NCBI RefSeq assembly: GCF_001904615.1
Contig: NZ_MRBY01000033.1
Span: 1-45,104, forward strand
Direction: 5' to 3'
Source: [Limnothrix rosea] IAM M-220
GTDB lineage: Bacteria > Cyanobacteriota > Cyanobacteriia > Cyanobacteriales > MRBY01
DNA length: 45,104 nucleotides
Positions 43,389 through 45,104 of the stretch are shown piece by piece (the first letter of the stretch is position 1; the number at the start of each line of letters is the position of its first letter). A model generated the notes under the pieces. That model did no database searches. It was given only the letters and a program-made list of their open reading frames with translations, and was not told the origin of the DNA. Made by a program: the position numbers and the translations under genes.

Positions 43389-44936
43389 ATGGCACGTCTG
43401 GCTTTATTGAGCGTCTCCGACAAAACTGGCATCGTTGAATTTGCCCGCGCACTGGTCGAAGAATTTGGCTTCGATCTGATCAGCAGTGGCGGCACAGCAA
43501 AGGCTCTCAAAGATGGCGGCGTGCCTGTGGCGAAAGTGAGTGACTATACAGGTTCTCCAGAAATTCTTGGCGGCCGTGTGAAAACCCTCCACCCAAAAAT
43601 CCATGGCGGTATCCTCGCGCGACAGGATTTCCCTGAACACCTCAAAGATTTAGAAGCTAACGATATTCGTCCCCTCAGTCTCGTTGCCGTAAACCTTTAT
43701 CCTTTCGAGCAAACCATTGCCAAAGATGGTGTCACCGTTCCAGAAGCGGTAGAGCAAATTGATATTGGTGGCCCTGCCATGCTCCGGGCGGCGGCAAAGA
43801 ATTTTGGCAGTTTGGCAGTCATTTCTAATCCTAGTTATTACGACGAATATCTTGAGGAATTGCGCGCAAATGATGGCAATGCAACCATCGAGTTTCGGCA
43901 GCGGATGGCAGGGGAAACCTTTGCCTTAACTTGTGCCTATGACCAAGCGATTTCTAGTTACTTTGCAAGTCAGGTGAATGCAGAAGCTGATTTACCGAAA
44001 CGATTTGGCATGGGTGGACAGGCAGTACAAACCCTCCGTTATGGCGAAAATCCCCACCAGAGCGCTACTTGGTACAAAACTGGCACTCAGGATAGTGGCT
44101 GGGCAGCGGCAGAAAAACTTCAAGGAAAAGAACTAAGCTACAACAATCTCGTTGACCTCGAAGCGGCGCGTCGCATTATTGCCGAATTTCCCGATGGTGA
44201 CCCGGCTGTGGCAATCCTCAAGCACACAAATCCCTGTGGTGTGGCGGTTGCAGATACGCTCGTAGAAGCTTATGAAAAAGCTTTTGCGGCGGATTCAGTC
44301 TCAGCATTTGGGGGCATTGTGGCGCTCAATAAACCCCTTGATGGTGCAACGGCGGAGGCGATGAGTAAGGTTTTCCTTGAATGTATTGTGGCTCCGGACT
44401 GTACGCCTGAAGCGCGGGAAGTTATCGCCAAGAAAAAGAAATTACGGGTGTTAACGTTGGCTGATTTATTAACGGGCCCTACCCAAATGGTTAAAGCCAT
44501 TGCAGGCGGATTTTTAGCGCAGGATGCCGACATTCAGATCGAGCGGCCCGAAGACTGGAAATGTGTCACAACAAAATTGCCTAGCCCTGAAGATTTAGAA
44601 GAATTATTCTTTGCCTGGAAGCTGTGTAAGCATGTGAAATCTAATGCGATTTTGGTATCGAAGGATCGCACAACGGTGGGTGTTGGCGCGGGTCAAATGA
44701 ATCGTGTGGGAGCGGCGAAAATTGCCTTTGAACAGGCAGGGGAAAAAGCGAAAGGCGCTTATCTAGCCAGTGATGCCTTCTTCCCCTTTGATGATTCTGT
44801 CCGTAGTGCTGCGGAGGTCGGAATTAAGGCGATCGTGCAGCCCGGTGGTTCCATCCGCGATGAGGATTCGATTAAAGCGGCTAATGAACTGGGCATCATT
44901 ATGATGTTCACCGGTTCCCGCCATTTCCTCCATTAA
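43389..44936 (+). CDS. purH: Bifunctional AICAR transformylase/IMP cyclohydrolase
   Basis: PurH (515 residues) carries out the last two steps of IMP synthesis. The N-terminal IMP cyclohydrolase domain (about 1-195) shows LLSVSDKTGIVEFA, LISSGGTAKAL and GRVKTLHPKIHGGILAR. The C-terminal AICAR formyltransferase domain (about 200-515) shows LRYGENPHQSA, LKHTNPCGVAVAD with the catalytic Lys-His, SAFGGIVALN, and the end FFPFDDSVRSAAEVGIKAIVQPGGSIRDED. The start is ATG at 43389, with AGGAAAAG upstream; a TTG two codons earlier is in frame. It stands alone, divergent from the Uma2 gene, and is ended by the hairpin at 44963-44995. Confidence 0.98.
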   Translation: MARLALLSVSDKTGIVEFARALVEEFGFDLISSGGTAKALKDGGVPVAKVSDYTGSPEILGGRVKTLHPKIHGGILARQDFPEHLKDLEANDIRPLSLVAVNLYPFEQTIAKDGVTVPEAVEQIDIGGPAMLRAAAKNFGSLAVISNPSYYDEYLEELRANDGNATIEFRQRMAGETFALTCAYDQAISSYFASQVNAEADLPKRFGMGGQAVQTLRYGENPHQSATWYKTGTQDSGWAAAEKLQGKELSYNNLVDLEAARRIIAEFPDGDPAVAILKHTNPCGVAVADTLVEAYEKAFAADSVSAFGGIVALNKPLDGATAEAMSKVFLECIVAPDCTPEAREVIAKKKKLRVLTLADLLTGPTQMVKAIAGGFLAQDADIQIERPEDWKCVTTKLPSPEDLEELFFAWKLCKHVKSNAILVSKDRTTVGVGAGQMNRVGAAKIAFEQAGEKAKGAYLASDAFFPFDDSVRSAAEVGIKAIVQPGGSIRDEDSIKAANELGIIMMFTGSRHFLH

Positions 44937-44958
44937 TTCACAAGTAACAGAAAATTTT

Positions 44959-45047
44959 TGTAGGGTGCGTTGATGAAATGTAACGCGCCTTTTTTCTGTT
45001 TATACTCTTAATTAAATGTGCGTTACGCTGTGCTAACACACACTACA
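44959..45047. repeat. Inverted-repeat element after purH
   Basis: TGTAGGGTGCGTT at 44959-44971 and AACACACACTACA at 45035-45047 are complementary at 11 of 13 positions, framing an element of about 89 bases. The inner part holds the purH terminator and a second hairpin (TGTGCGTTA with TAACACACA). Elements with GTAGGGTGCGTT ends are frequent between genes in many cyanobacteria; mobility by a transposase supplied elsewhere is possible but not shown. Confidence 0.6.
44963..44995 (+). terminator. Terminator after purH
   Basis: GGTGCGTT (44964-44971) pairs with AACGCGCC (44982-44989) with one G-T pair, followed by six T (44990-44995). The arm GGTGCGTT belongs to a repeat motif common between cyanobacterial genes. 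Confidence 0.8.
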
Positions 45048-45050
45048 TTT

Positions 45051-45104
45051 ACGTCAGTTATGGATAAGAATTTAGCTGACATTCTTTAGAGAAAGGGAGA
45101 CAAG
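45051..45104. repeat. Left half of the dispersed repeat, cut by the window edge
   Basis: ACGTCAGTT at 45051-45059 and TTAGAGA at 45086-45092, followed by a GGGAGACA block, match 12037-12045, 12073-12079 and the following purine-rich bases in order and spacing. The sequence stops at the point where the internal copy continues into its GAGA arm. Confidence 0.7.

Overview
The window reads as a chromosomal segment from a unicellular, probably marine or brackish cyanobacterium close to the Picosynechococcus (Synechococcus sp. PCC 7002) and Leptolyngbya sp. PCC 7376 group. The evidence is the very frequent HIP1 octamer GCGATCGC, the cyanobacterial gene set (DUF751/Ycf33, ThyD-like SDR, DUF3747-SLH protein, CheB/CheR hybrid kinase, Uma2), and above all one giant olefin synthase whose domain order and termini match the PCC 7002 Ols protein as I remember it. 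The assignment is by recognition, not by a database search.

Layout. 1-3036: a repeat half, a possible 33-residue membrane peptide, hflX (which seems to begin at a non-AUG codon) and a conserved small protein. 3063-7952: a 1629-residue CheB-CheR-PAS-histidine kinase-receiver protein. 7953-8666: AT-rich spacer. 8667-11412 (minus): ruvX, a GNAT protein whose stop codon touches the ruvX start, and a membrane-anchored protein. 11579-12237: a small conserved gene, initiator tRNA-Met with its own promoter and terminator, and a complete copy of a dispersed repeat. 12274-14164 (minus): ATP-grasp ligase and DUF751. 14330-16385 (plus): NatD/LivH permease and GDP-mannose 4,6-dehydratase. 16517-20748 (minus): TPR protein, M48 protease, small membrane protein, DUF2470 protein, ThyD-like SDR. 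20914-21414: HNH protein. 21475-24970 (minus): RND adaptor lipoprotein, AI-2E permease, small membrane protein, response regulator. 25167-26736: lipA and a membrane protein. 26920-29918 (minus): DUF3747-SLH protein and MscS channel. 29919-30680: spacer with a gene remnant. 30681-33825: ftsH, yidD, an alpha/beta hydrolase. 33943-34134: remnant of a receiver domain. 34286-42442: olefin synthase. 42483-45104: Uma2 protein, purH and two repeat elements.

Most genes are housekeeping or conserved cyanobacterial genes in short transcription units. The main metabolic system is the olefin synthase. It loads a fatty acid, extends it by two carbons, reduces and sulfates the beta-hydroxyl, and releases the chain with decarboxylation to a terminal alkene, all in one polypeptide. 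I found no wholly new system. The least expected signals are a run of twelve DNA heptamers inside the olefin synthase linker, a probable ATT start for hflX, two decayed gene fragments, and halves of one repeat family at both window edges. The last suggests that the window may be a contig broken at repeats.
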